A DNA stretch of 23,829 nucleotides from Candidatus Rokuibacteriota bacterium (GTDB lineage Bacteria > Methylomirabilota > Methylomirabilia > Rokubacteriales > CSP1-6), in contig JACQCL010000081.1 in assembly GCA_016201645.1 (NCBI GenBank), positions 1-23,829 of the forward strand. The letters are read 5' to 3'. Shown here in pieces: positions 1 through 7,490 of this stretch (positions within the stretch are counted from its first letter, which is position 1; the number at the start of each line of letters is the position of its first letter). The position numbers were made by a program, and so were the translations under genes. The notes beneath the pieces were generated by a model, which saw nothing but the letters and a program-made list of their open reading frames with translations, did no database searches and was not told where the DNA came from.

Positions 1-2
1 GG

Positions 3-689
3 ATGCTGCACGGGCTGACCGACTGCCTCTGGCTCGAGCGCCGCGGCGCGCGGCAGGCTGACTACGCCGAACTGGCGGAGGCGATCGGGAAGGAGACCGG
101 AATGCCCGTGAGCGTGGAGGGCGTGTACCGCTGGATCGTCTTCTGTCCGGCCCGTCTCCTGCCCAAGACCACCGTGCCCAATCGGTTTTTCGGGGTATTT
201 GAGGACGGCCGGATCAAAGCGCGCGGCATCGAGTTCAGGCGCGACGACACGCCGCCGCTGGTGCGGGCGATGCAGGAGCGGATGCTGGCGGTTCTCGCCG
301 AGGCTCAAAACCTCAGGGAGCTTCGTCGACTTGTCGCTCGCGCCCGCAGGATCGCGGACGCCGAGATCAGGCGGGTTCTCGCCGGTGACGCGCCGCCGCC
401 GGCACTCGTCGTCACCCGCCGGCTCTCGATGGCCCCGGAGGAATACGTCAAGGACGATCTCCACGCGCTGGCGGCGCGCCAGCTTCTGGCTCGCGGGCTC
501 CGCCTGGAGGCCGGTCAGTCGGTGCAGTACCTCGTCGTCAACGCCCGGGCGAGAGTCCCTGCGCAGCGGGTGCTGGCGGTCCCGCTGGTCAGCGACTCGA
601 GCCCGTACGACCGGGCGTTCTACGCCGCCCTCTGCCGTCAGGCCGCCGCCACGCTGCTCGACCCGCTGGGCGACCCGCCCGCGACTTGA
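3..689 (+). CDS. Family B DNA polymerase, C-terminal part (5' end outside window)
   Basis: This is the C-terminal part of a family B DNA polymerase, which extends a primer on a DNA template. The reading frame is open to the window edge, so the ATG at position 3 is probably internal. The first residues, HGLTDCLWL, match polymerase motif C (usually YxDTDS), with Leu in place of the first Asp and the second Asp kept. About 60 residues later, PKTTVPNRFFGVFEDG followed by KARGIEFRRDDTP resembles the palm/thumb KxY-type region. The exonuclease domain and motifs A and B would lie upstream. The stop codon overlaps the -35 element of the next gene, a RecA-like ATPase. Polymerase identity is fairly secure; the subfamily cannot be decided from this fragment. 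Confidence 0.75.
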   Translation: MLHGLTDCLWLERRGARQADYAELAEAIGKETGMPVSVEGVYRWIVFCPARLLPKTTVPNRFFGVFEDGRIKARGIEFRRDDTPPLVRAMQERMLAVLAEAQNLRELRRLVARARRIADAEIRRVLAGDAPPPALVVTRRLSMAPEEYVKDDLHALAARQLLARGLRLEAGQSVQYLVVNARARVPAQRVLAVPLVSDSSPYDRAFYAALCRQAAATLLDPLGDPPAT

Positions 690-714
690 ACGTTCCTCCG
701 CCCTCCCGTACAAT
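686..714 (+). promoter_or_regulatory. Sigma-70-type promoter, probably leaderless
   Basis: TTGAAC (686-691), a 17-nt spacer and TACAAT (709-714) match the housekeeping consensus well. A start 7-8 nt after the -10 element falls at 721-722, exactly on the GTG codon of the RecA-like gene, so the mRNA would have no leader. The -35 element overlaps the TGA stop of the polymerase gene. This is read from sequence only. Confidence 0.65.
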
Positions 715-721
715 CTCGCTC

Positions 722-1606
722 GTGACTTCGCGGGTCTCCACATCTCTTCCGAAGCTGGACGCGATGCTCGGGGGCGGACTGCTCCCCGGCACCCTCGCGG
801 TGGTCTATGGCGCCACGGGCATCGGCAAGACTCACTTGGGGCTCACCTTCGCCCATCACGGCCGGCAGGCGGAGGGCGCCCCGGGCCTCGTGCTTGATAT
901 GAACGGCCGGGGGGACTCGCAGCAGCATCACGCGTATGCGCAGCGGCTGTTCGGGTGGTCGCTGGGCCGCTGGACCCATGCGGTGACACCGATGGCCGAC
1001 CCGTTCCCCCCGAGGGAACAGATGGGGGCGTTCTACTGTGACGCCTTCCCGTGGGTGGGGAGGCTCCGGGACTATCAGGTGGTCACGCCCGACGGGCCCG
1101 AGTTCGACTGGGGCTGGAAGGCAGCGTACAACCGTGCGCTCCACACGGTCCGCCCGTTCTTCTACTTTCACTTCGGCGCCGGCTCTCGCCGGGTGGTCGT
1201 GGATGGGGTGGAGCCGATGAGCGATCCCGCCGAAGCCATCCAGTTCTTCCTCTTCGATGAGCTGTACCGAAAGGTGATTCACCGGGACTCGGAGATCTTG
1301 GGCATGGAGATCTGCCTGCCCGTCTGGAAGCATCGCGAGTTCATCGACTCCCATCGGTACGATGACCGCGGGCTCACGACACTCCTGCTGGTCACGACGG
1401 AGGAGACCAGGCTCGAGGATCTCCTCGGGCGCAAGACCACGGCGGGAGATCTCGGTGCCGTGGCAAACACCATCCTTGTGATGGGGAGCGAGCGCGTGGG
1501 GTCGCGGGTGGGGCGCTTTCTCTGCGTGGTGAAGCACCGGGAGAGCGCCATGTCGGACGAGATCGCGGAATACCGGATCGGCCCAGAGGGGATCGTGCTC
1601 ACGTGA
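722..1606 (+). CDS. RecA/KaiC-like P-loop ATPase
   Basis: This is a 294-residue single-domain ATPase of the RecA/RadA/KaiC superfamily. It has the usual opening LPKLDAMLGGGLLPGTL, a Walker A motif GATGIGKT (residues 30-37) and a Walker B-like strand RRVVVDG ending at Asp161. The C-terminal end, with VANTILVMGSE and FLCVVKHRES, resembles the KaiC-like fold, where such residues serve subunit contacts or DNA binding. I chose GTG 722. An in-frame TTG at 686 exists, but it forms the -35 box of a promoter whose predicted start is at 722. The stop overlaps the next start (GTGA). Its position after a DNA polymerase recalls ImuA-type RecA-like partners of polymerases, but that role is inferred. Confidence 0.75.
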   Translation: MTSRVSTSLPKLDAMLGGGLLPGTLAVVYGATGIGKTHLGLTFAHHGRQAEGAPGLVLDMNGRGDSQQHHAYAQRLFGWSLGRWTHAVTPMADPFPPREQMGAFYCDAFPWVGRLRDYQVVTPDGPEFDWGWKAAYNRALHTVRPFFYFHFGAGSRRVVVDGVEPMSDPAEAIQFFLFDELYRKVIHRDSEILGMEICLPVWKHREFIDSHRYDDRGLTTLLLVTTEETRLEDLLGRKTTAGDLGAVANTILVMGSERVGSRVGRFLCVVKHRESAMSDEIAEYRIGPEGIVLT

Positions 1607-2907
1607 AGCTTCGGCCGTTCCGGGGCTACCGATACAACGGCGCCAAGGTCTCGGACCTCTCCCGTGTCGTCACGCCCCCCTACGATCAGATTGACCCGGA
1701 GACCCGGGATTCCCTTCACGCCCTCGATCCGTGGAACTTCGTCCGTATCACGCTGGGCCGCCCCGAGCCGGGCGACACCGGGGAGGGGGACCGGCACCGA
1801 CGGGCTCGCGAGCACCTGGAGCGATGGCTCGCCGAGGAGATCCTCATCCGGGACCCGGAGCCGGCCGTCTATCCGTACCTCACGACGTATCGAGCCGGGG
1901 GCGAGACGCTGAGCCGCATGGGCCTGATCGCCCTCGGCGAGGTGGCCGAATACGCCGAGGGCGTGGTCTTGCCCCACGAGCGCACCCATGCGGGCCCGAA
2001 AGCCGAACGCCTTCGGCACCTCGAGGCGACCGGGGCGGATACCGGCCTGATCTTTATGCTCACGAGCGACCCGGCCGGCGAGCTCCTGCGCCTCGCCACG
2101 TCTCCGCCGGCGCCGCCGCTCGCGGCGGCCCGGGACCTCAAGGGCGAGCTTCACCAGCTCTGGCGAATCGCCGACCGCGCTGCCATCGCGAGAATTCAGG
2201 CTCTCCTGGCCGACAAACGCCTGATCATCGCCGACGGGCACCACCGCTACGAGACGGCGCTCGAGTACCGTCGCCGCCATGCCGGCGCCGACCTGAAACT
2301 GATGGCGGTATTCCCCCTCGAGGCTCCGGGAATCACGATTTTCCCCACCCATCGGCTGCTCCACAACCTTGAACGCTTTGACGCAGGAGCGCTCCTGGCT
2401 CAAGCCCGGCGCTGGTTCCAGATCGAGCGGGGGCCCGCTCTCTCCGATCCGGCGGCGGAGGCCGGCGCCCTCACGGCGGCCATGGACGCGCGCGTTCGGT
2501 CCGGCGCGCCGGCTCTCGCGATGGTGGCGGGCGCCGACGGTGCGGCATGGCTCCTGACGCTGCGCTCTGACGCCTTTGAGGCCGTACCGTGGCCGGCGGG
2601 GACGTCCCCGGCCTGGCGGCGACTGGCAGTGTCGGTACTCCACGAGGCGCTTCTCAAGCCGTTTGTCGGCATCACCGAGGAGATCCTTCGCCAGCAGAGT
2701 TGTGTGGATTACAGCGCTGATGCCGCCGAAGCGGTAGCGCTCGTGCGCAAAGGGAGCTATCAGGCCGGCTTTTTAATCTCCCCCACGACTCCCGAGGAGC
2801 TCCAGGCGGTGGTGAGGGCCGGGGAGTTGCTCCCGCAGAAGTCCACCTTCTTCTACCCCAAGCTCCTCGACGGCCTGGTGTTCTCCCGCCTCTCGGACGA
2901 GGCGTGA
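1603..2907 (+). CDS. DUF1015 family protein
   Basis: This 434-residue protein matches the DUF1015 (COG4198) family in length and pattern. It begins RPFRGYRYN, followed by SRVVTPPYDQI, DPWNFVRITLG, HERTHAGPKAERL and the family hallmark IIADGHHRYETALEYR. The biochemical role of the family is not established. The DGHHRYE motif has been noted as resembling ParB/Srx-like nucleotide-binding motifs, but I see no proof of activity here. It starts with GTG inside the stop of the RecA-like gene and ends overlapping the next GTG, so the three genes are translationally coupled. No signal peptide or membrane segment is visible, so it is cytosolic. Confidence 0.85.
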   Translation: MKLRPFRGYRYNGAKVSDLSRVVTPPYDQIDPETRDSLHALDPWNFVRITLGRPEPGDTGEGDRHRRAREHLERWLAEEILIRDPEPAVYPYLTTYRAGGETLSRMGLIALGEVAEYAEGVVLPHERTHAGPKAERLRHLEATGADTGLIFMLTSDPAGELLRLATSPPAPPLAAARDLKGELHQLWRIADRAAIARIQALLADKRLIIADGHHRYETALEYRRRHAGADLKLMAVFPLEAPGITIFPTHRLLHNLERFDAGALLAQARRWFQIERGPALSDPAAEAGALTAAMDARVRSGAPALAMVAGADGAAWLLTLRSDAFEAVPWPAGTSPAWRRLAVSVLHEALLKPFVGITEEILRQQSCVDYSADAAEAVALVRKGSYQAGFLISPTTPEELQAVVRAGELLPQKSTFFYPKLLDGLVFSRLSDEA

Positions 2908-3785
2908 TCGGGACTCTTTCGTCGCACGCGCTCGCGCGCCTGAGGGATCGGCGCTTCCACCGGGTTCGGAGTTTGCGGGTGCGGAGTGAGCGGGGAGCCC
3001 TGGCCTTTGTCAACCGGGTGGGGCTCTGCTCCACGTTCCACCGGTTCCCCGAGGGGCTGGCGTGCCTCTGGGAAGCGGTGGTGGGGCGCCGGGATCCCCG
3101 GTGGCCTCGCCGCTCCCATCACGATGAGGGAATCGGTATCACCTGGGAGCTGAAGGACGCGCTGCCCGCGAGGCGGCACGTGTACTACGGCAAGCTCCTG
3201 AAAGGTCGTCCCGTCCTGGTGGCGCTGGACCTCATCCCGGCGTTTTACGCCCTGGTGCGCGGTCGCCAGCGCGCCCGGGATTACCGCCTCGAGTACGAAG
3301 CGGGCCGTCTGTCGCTGACGGCCAAGCGAATCATGGACGCCCTCGTGCGCGAGCATCCGCAGTACACGCGAGAGATCCGCGCCAACTGTTTCCTGCTGGA
3401 GCCATCCAAGACCCGGGAGTTCGAGCGGGCAATGGCGGAGCTCCAGCAGGGGCTCTGGCTGGTCAAGACGGAGGAACGCTACGAGCCCTCGTTTTCATAC
3501 CGCTGGGACCTGCTCGAAGCCTGGCTCCCCGACCAGGTGGCCGAGGGCAGGCGCCTTCGCCGTGAGTCGGCGGTGGAGGAGCTGGTGGCGCGCTACACCT
3601 GGGCGGCCGTCTTCACCAGGCCGCCGCTCCTGTCCCGGCTCTTCGGCCTGCCCATCTCCGAAGTGTCCGGTGTCGTCTCCCGCCTGGTGGACGCGGGAAT
3701 CCTTGCCGCGGAGTGTGTCGTGAAAGGATGGCCGGGGCGCTGGCTGGTTCACGCTTCCGCGGTGCGCGCGAATGGCCGGCCATAA
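2904..3785 (+). CDS. AlkZ-related winged-helix protein
   Basis: This 293-residue protein resembles AlkZ-related proteins, distant relatives of the YcaQ/AlkZ crosslink-repair DNA glycosylases that share winged-helix domains. Visible family features are VGLCSTFHRFPEGLACLWEA near residue 40, SHHDEGIGITWELKDALPARRHVYYGKLLKGRP around residues 70-105, and a C-terminal winged-helix-like segment (LSRLFGLPISEVSGVVSRLVDAGIL). I do not find the catalytic QxQ motif of true AlkZ, so glycosylase activity should not be assumed; DNA binding is the safer inference. The GTG start overlaps the DUF1015 stop, and the end overlaps the next gene by 14 nt. Linkage to a polymerase and a RecA-like ATPase suggests DNA repair. 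Confidence 0.6.
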   Translation: MIGTLSSHALARLRDRRFHRVRSLRVRSERGALAFVNRVGLCSTFHRFPEGLACLWEAVVGRRDPRWPRRSHHDEGIGITWELKDALPARRHVYYGKLLKGRPVLVALDLIPAFYALVRGRQRARDYRLEYEAGRLSLTAKRIMDALVREHPQYTREIRANCFLLEPSKTREFERAMAELQQGLWLVKTEERYEPSFSYRWDLLEAWLPDQVAEGRRLRRESAVEELVARYTWAAVFTRPPLLSRLFGLPISEVSGVVSRLVDAGILAAECVVKGWPGRWLVHASAVRANGRP

Positions 3786-5385
3786 AGGGTTTCGGAATCT
3801 TCCCAAGCTCGAGCGGGTGAAGCGCGGCCGCCCGGCCCCCGGCCCGCCACCCTCTCCTCGCGGCGCGGGCCGTCAGCCGCGACCGCGCCCGGCGGCCGGG
3901 CCGCGTGTCCTCACGCTTGCCGATTTCCCGTCGGCTCACCAGACCGTGCTCATCACCCTGGCCGACCTCCTCAGGCCTTCTCAGGAGGCGTTCCTCGTCG
4001 GCGGCGCCGTGCGGGATCTCCTCCTCTCGCGCCAGAGCGTGGAGGACCTGGATCTCGCGGTTCCTTCCGGAGCGCTGAGGCTCGCCCAGGCGCTGGCGAG
4101 GCGTCTCGGCGGTACGTTCGTGGCGCTGGACGCCGAGCGCGGCTCCGCTCGGGTCGTCGTCGAGGCTGGGGAGTACCAGGTGGACCTCACCGATTTCAGG
4201 GCCCCGACGCTTGAGGCCGACCTCCGAGGCCGGGATTTTTCCGTGAACGCCATCGCCGTTCCGCTCGTCCCGCTCGTCCGGGAAGGAAAGGCCCCGCTGC
4301 TGGACCCTGTCGGGGGGATGCGGGATCTTGCGGGGCGCCGCTTGCACCTCTCCTCGCCAGGGGCCTTCGACGAGGATCCGGTGAGGGCCTTCAGGGGGGT
4401 TCGGTTGGCCACCGAGCTTGGTTTTGCGCTGGACTCCGAGGCCAAGCGGTCAGCCCAACGCGTCGCCCCGAGGCTTCCGGCGATGGCTCCCGAGCGTGTC
4501 CGTGAGGAGCTGGCCCGTCTCCTCCGCCTCCCTCGGGCCTCGCGCGGGCTCAGAGAGCTCGATCGCCTGGGATTGCTCGAGGCGATTGTCTCCGAGATTG
4601 GGCCGATGAAGTCCACGACCCAGCCGAAGCCCCATCGGTTCTCCGTCTGGGAGCACTCCCTGAGGACTGTGGAGGCTGTGGACCTGCTCCTTCTGAAGCT
4701 TTCCTCCCTGAGCCCGTACGCGGAAGAGCTGGCAGCTCACATGGCCGAGCCGCTCGGTGACGGGCTCACGCGAGGCGCGGTGCTGAAACTGGCGGGTCTC
4801 CTCCACGATGTGGCGAAGCCCCAGACTCGCGGAGTGATCGAGGGGCGGGTTCGGTTTATCGGTCACGACGTGGAGGGCGCCGCGACCGCCCGCGCCATCG
4901 GCCAGCGCCTCAGGCTCTCGGGCAGGGCGGTGGACGTCTTGGAGCGCCTGGTCCGCCACCACCTCCGCCCTATGCACTTGGGTCAGGTCGCCCAGATCAC
5001 CCGGCGCGCCCGTTATCGGTTCTTCAGGGACCTCGGTCGCGAGGCGCGGGACCTCTTGCTCCTCACGCTGGCCGACGCCGCCGCGGTTCGCGGGGAGTCT
5101 CCCATCGGCATCTGGCGCGGGCCGGGAGGGCGCCTGGTCGCTGACCTCTTGAGGGGGTGGGAAGAAGACCGGGTTCAGGCCGCGGCGCCGCCCTTCGTAA
5201 GGGGAGAGGACGTGATGGCGGCCTGCGGGCTTCCGCCCGGCCCGGAGGTCGGACGCCTGCTGGCCCTGGCGCGTGAGGCTCAGGACCTGGGCGTCGTGAC
5301 GACCCGCGAGGAGGCCCTAGCCTACCTGAGACGCGTCAGAGAAACGCCTGACAGGGGGCTTGACACGCAGCGAGGCCCTCAATAA
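3772..5385 (+). CDS. CCA/poly(A) nucleotidyltransferase with HD domain
   Basis: This is a 537-residue class II nucleotidyltransferase of the CCA tRNA nucleotidyltransferase/poly(A) polymerase family. An Arg/Pro-rich N-terminal extension of about 50 residues precedes the head domain, with GGAVRD at 77-82 and the catalytic carboxylate motif EDLDLAV at 91-97. RDFSVNAIAV and DEDPVRAFRGVRLATELGF follow as the usual neck motifs. An HD domain has H345-D346 in GLLHDVAK and a later VRHHLRP. The protein adds or repairs tRNA 3' CCA, or adds A tails; sequence alone does not decide which. The extension may be overstated, since GTG 3819 is an alternative start. The stop codon lies inside the -10 box of the tRNA-Gly gene that follows. 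Confidence 0.85.
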   Translation: MAGHKGFRNLPKLERVKRGRPAPGPPPSPRGAGRQPRPRPAAGPRVLTLADFPSAHQTVLITLADLLRPSQEAFLVGGAVRDLLLSRQSVEDLDLAVPSGALRLAQALARRLGGTFVALDAERGSARVVVEAGEYQVDLTDFRAPTLEADLRGRDFSVNAIAVPLVPLVREGKAPLLDPVGGMRDLAGRRLHLSSPGAFDEDPVRAFRGVRLATELGFALDSEAKRSAQRVAPRLPAMAPERVREELARLLRLPRASRGLRELDRLGLLEAIVSEIGPMKSTTQPKPHRFSVWEHSLRTVEAVDLLLLKLSSLSPYAEELAAHMAEPLGDGLTRGAVLKLAGLLHDVAKPQTRGVIEGRVRFIGHDVEGAATARAIGQRLRLSGRAVDVLERLVRHHLRPMHLGQVAQITRRARYRFFRDLGREARDLLLLTLADAAAVRGESPIGIWRGPGGRLVADLLRGWEEDRVQAAAPPFVRGEDVMAACGLPPGPEVGRLLALAREAQDLGVVTTREEALAYLRRVRETPDRGLDTQRGPQ

Positions 5386-5388
5386 GGT
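5360..5388 (+). promoter_or_regulatory. Promoter of tRNA-Gly
   Basis: A perfect -35 TTGACA (5360-5365), a 17-nt spacer and TAAGGT (5383-5388) sit just ahead of the tRNA. The predicted start, about 5395, is only a few nucleotides before the mature 5' end at 5399. The -10 box contains the stop codon of the nucleotidyltransferase gene. Confidence 0.75.
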
Positions 5389-5398
5389 AAGCTCACAG

Positions 5399-5473
5399 GC
5401 GGGCGTAATTCAGGGGCAGAATGCCAGCTTCCCAAGCTGGACGTCGCCGGTTCGAATCCGGTCGCCCGCTCCA
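5399..5473 (+). tRNA. tRNA-Gly (anticodon CCC), CCA encoded
   Basis: All four arms fold. The acceptor stem is GCGGGCG (5399-5405) with CGCCCGC (5463-5469). The D stem is ATTC/GAAT. The anticodon stem CCAGC/GCTGG encloses loop TTCCCAA with anticodon CCC at 5431-5433. The T stem GCCGG/CCGGT encloses TTCGAAT. The discriminator is T5470, and CCA is encoded at 5471-5473. CCC reads the glycine codon GGG. Confidence 0.97.
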
Positions 5474-5481
5474 ATTTCTCC

Positions 5482-5513
5482 AAGGGGCTGCGGAACACGC
5501 GCGGCCCCTTTTT
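5482..5513 (+). terminator. Rho-independent terminator after tRNA-Gly
   Basis: AAGGGGC-TGCG (5482-5492) pairs with CGCG-GCCCCTT (5500-5510), giving an 11-bp stem with a 7-nt loop and one G-T pair. The T tract (5509-5513) overlaps the stem end. It lies 9 nt after the tRNA CCA. Confidence 0.85.
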
Positions 5514-5597
5514 GCTTTCCCCCTCGGTGCCGCAACCAATCACCGCGATCGAGCATCCTAAGGTGTGGATCACGTCTGACTGAGAGGAGAAAGGGAT

Positions 5598-5741
5598 ATG
5601 AGGACGTTCTTCGTAACTCTGGTGGTCGTCTTCCTCGTCGCCGCGCCGATGGTTGTTGAGCGCGGCCAGGACTCCGGCGCGCCCCGGAGCCCGGAGATCA
5701 CCGCTCCGGATAGCCTGGATCAAGGTAGCCCCGCACCGTAA
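5598..5741 (+). CDS. Small exported or membrane-anchored peptide
   Basis: This 47-codon gene starts at ATG 5598, eight nucleotides after a good ribosome binding site (AGGAG at 5585-5589). The product begins MRTFFVTLVVVFLVAAP, a short positive start and hydrophobic stretch typical of a signal peptide or single membrane anchor. A polar Pro/Ser-rich tail (APRSPEITAPDSLDQGSPAP) follows. It stands alone between two terminators. No family is recognised. The binding site, signal-like start and dedicated terminator support it as a real gene, but its length makes this uncertain. Confidence 0.55.
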   Translation: MRTFFVTLVVVFLVAAPMVVERGQDSGAPRSPEITAPDSLDQGSPAP

Positions 5742-5771
5742 CCATTGCGCTCGGAACCTTCGTTTCCCCGA

Positions 5772-5806
5772 GGTCCCAGAGTTGATTCTCTGGGGCCTTC
5801 TTTTTT
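5772..5806 (+). terminator. Rho-independent terminator after small peptide gene
   Basis: GGTCCCAGAG (5772-5781) pairs with CTCTGGGGCC (5788-5797) across a 6-nt loop, with one G-T pair. A T-rich run, TTCTTTTTT (5798-5806), follows. There is no A tract on the other side, so it should not end the minus-strand transcript coming from 5825. Confidence 0.85.
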
Positions 5807-5824
5807 CGTTGGCGGGGACGGCGG

Positions 5825-6205
5825 TCAGACGGCCGGGCCAAACCCGACGACAGTCTGGTTGTCGTGAACCAGGGGGCGAAAGCGCACGGGCAGGCCGAGC
5901 TTCAGCGCGTCGAGCGGGATGTCAACGATCCTGCCGAGCAAAGACACGCCCTCATCTAGGCGCACCACGGCCACCGCGTAGGGCGCTTCGGCGGCGCGTC
6001 CACGCGGCGGAACTCGGATGACCGTAAAGCTGGCGATCGTCCCGTGCCCGCCGAGCGGCACGGGCTCCCACGCCCGTTCCTGACAGGCCGGGCAGAACTC
6101 CTTGGGAGGAATCGCCAGCTCTCCGCACCGGCCGCAGCGGATCCCGGTCAAGCGACCGGCGCGGGCCTCTTCAAAGAAGGCCTTGAGCGTGATCACCTTA
6201 CTCAC
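5825..6205 (-). CDS. DUF35 Zn-ribbon/OB-fold acyl-CoA-binding protein
   Basis: This is a 126-residue DUF35 protein. It has an N-terminal helix, a rubredoxin-like zinc ribbon with C24-x2-C27 and C38-x2-C41, then an OB-fold (GHGTIASFTVIRVPPRG, YAVAVVRLDEGVSLLGRI). In characterised systems DUF35 proteins pair with thiolases (thiolase/HMG-CoA synthase complexes in archaea, SCPx-type thiolases in bacteria) and help channel acyl-CoA. The GTG start lies inside the end of the thiolase gene (8-nt overlap, GTGAGTAA), so the two are translationally coupled and probably form one complex in the cytosol. It is the last gene of the operon. Confidence 0.88.
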   Translation of the reverse strand: MSKVITLKAFFEEARAGRLTGIRCGRCGELAIPPKEFCPACQERAWEPVPLGGHGTIASFTVIRVPPRGRAAEAPYAVAVVRLDEGVSLLGRIVDIPLDALKLGLPVRFRPLVHDNQTVVGFGPAV

Positions 6206-7352
6206 TGCCGAGAAGGCTCACCAGGACGGTGGCGGCGTTGCCACCAAGAGTGTGGACGAGGCCGACCCTGGCGCCGTCCACTTGGCGGGGGCCCGCCTCC
6301 CCTCTGAGCTGGGTCACGATCTCCGCGATCTGGGCGGCCCCCGTCGCGCCGATCGGGTGGCCCTTGGCCTTCAGCCCTCCGGACGGGTTCACGGGGAGCT
6401 TCCCGCCCAGGCTGGTCCACCCCTTCTCGGCCGCGATGCCGCCGGTGCCGGGCTCGAAGAAGCCGAGCCCTTCGGTGGCCATGATCTCAGCGATCGTGAA
6501 GCAGTCGTGAAGCTCCACCACGTCCACGTCCTCCGGCCCGCGGCCGGCCAGACGATAGGCGGCCTGCGCCGCCCGTTCGGTGGCGAGGATGCGACTCAGG
6601 TCCTTCTTGTCGTGGAGGCACATCGAATCGGAGGCGGCGGCCGAGCCCAGGATCCAGATGGGCTTCCGGCTTTTCCTGGCCACCTCTTCGGAGGCGAGGA
6701 CCACTGCGGCGGCGCCGTCGGTGAAGGGACAGCAGTCGTAGAGCTTCAACGGGTCGGCGATTTTGGGGCTTGCGAGGACCTGCTCCAGGGTGATCTCCTT
6801 CTGGAACTGGGCCTTCGGGTTCAGCACGCCGTGCCGGTGGTTCTTCACGGCCACGTGCGCCATCTGCTCCTCGGTGGTCCCGTACTTGGCCATGTGCGCC
6901 CGGGCCATGAGCGCGAAGACGCCGGCGAACGTGAGCCCGGCGGGCTGCTCGAAGGCGGCGTCGGAGGCGAAGGCGAAGTATTCGGTGGCCGAGTCGGTCG
7001 GAAGGTTCAGCACCCGCTCGGCCCCGCCGACGAGCAGCACGTCGGACACGCCCGCTGCCACCTCCATCACGGCGTGGCGGAAGGCCGCGTGGCTCGTGGC
7101 GCACGCGGTCTCGAAGCGGGTCGTGGGGACCGCCGGGATGCCGAGAACGGACGCGGCCTGCGGTCCCATGTGGAGCTGTCTCTCGGCCTCGCCGCCGACC
7201 ACGTTCCCGAAGTAAATGGCCTGAATCGCTCGAGGGGAAACGCCGGCATCCTGGATCGCGTCGCGAGCGGCCTCGGCGAAGAGCTCGGCCGAGCTCCGCT
7301 CGTGTTTGCCGAACTTCGTGACGCCCACCCCGACCACGGCCACACGTCTCAT
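6198..7352 (-). CDS. SCPx-type thiolase (acetyl-CoA acetyltransferase family)
   Basis: This 384-residue protein is a non-decarboxylating thiolase-fold enzyme of the SCPx/lipid-transfer type. Visible motifs are the nucleophile region FETACATSHAAF with Cys84, ELHDCFTIAE with His282, NPSGGLKAKGHPIGATG with His332, and the C-terminal TLGGNAA loop. It would cleave or condense a beta-keto acyl-CoA; the substrate cannot be read from sequence. The start ATG 7352 has a G-rich site just upstream and a promoter at 7398-7426. It forms a two-gene operon with the DUF35 protein. Conventional bacterial thiolases are usually a little longer and lack the HDCF signature. Confidence 0.9.
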   Translation of the reverse strand: MRRVAVVGVGVTKFGKHERSSAELFAEAARDAIQDAGVSPRAIQAIYFGNVVGGEAERQLHMGPQAASVLGIPAVPTTRFETACATSHAAFRHAVMEVAAGVSDVLLVGGAERVLNLPTDSATEYFAFASDAAFEQPAGLTFAGVFALMARAHMAKYGTTEEQMAHVAVKNHRHGVLNPKAQFQKEITLEQVLASPKIADPLKLYDCCPFTDGAAAVVLASEEVARKSRKPIWILGSAAASDSMCLHDKKDLSRILATERAAQAAYRLAGRGPEDVDVVELHDCFTIAEIMATEGLGFFEPGTGGIAAEKGWTSLGGKLPVNPSGGLKAKGHPIGATGAAQIAEIVTQLRGEAGPRQVDGARVGLVHTLGGNAATVLVSLLGSE

Positions 7353-7397
7353 CGTATTCCCCCGAGTGAGTTCGACGCCGGATGCGAGTTATTTTTC

Positions 7398-7426
7398 ATG
7401 ATACTGGAAGAGTCCGGAGAACTCAA
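7398..7426 (-). promoter_or_regulatory. Promoter of thiolase operon
   Basis: On the minus strand, TTGAGT (7426-7421), a 17-nt spacer and TATCAT (7403-7398) are close to consensus. The predicted start near 7391 gives a leader of about 39 nt before ATG 7352. Confidence 0.6.
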
Positions 7427-7490
7427 AAGGATATGCTAGCATGGGAAAGATGTTTACACGGACGGCGGGCCGGGCGGAGGGAGAACCGCG

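Noticed and set aside
638..2643. Long minus-strand open frames opposite the RecA-like and DUF1015 genes
   Set aside because: Their translations are rich in Arg, Pro and Gly without recognisable motifs, while the plus strand shows clear families. These are shadows of high-GC coding sequence.
7432..7437. TATGCT as a -10 box for the TPR-like gene at 7491
   Set aside because: No -35 element sits at 16-18 nt upstream; the sequence there belongs to the opposite thiolase promoter.
6102..7439. 445-codon plus-strand open frame across the thiolase
   Set aside because: It is antisense to a thiolase with all active-site motifs. Length alone is expected in GC-rich DNA.
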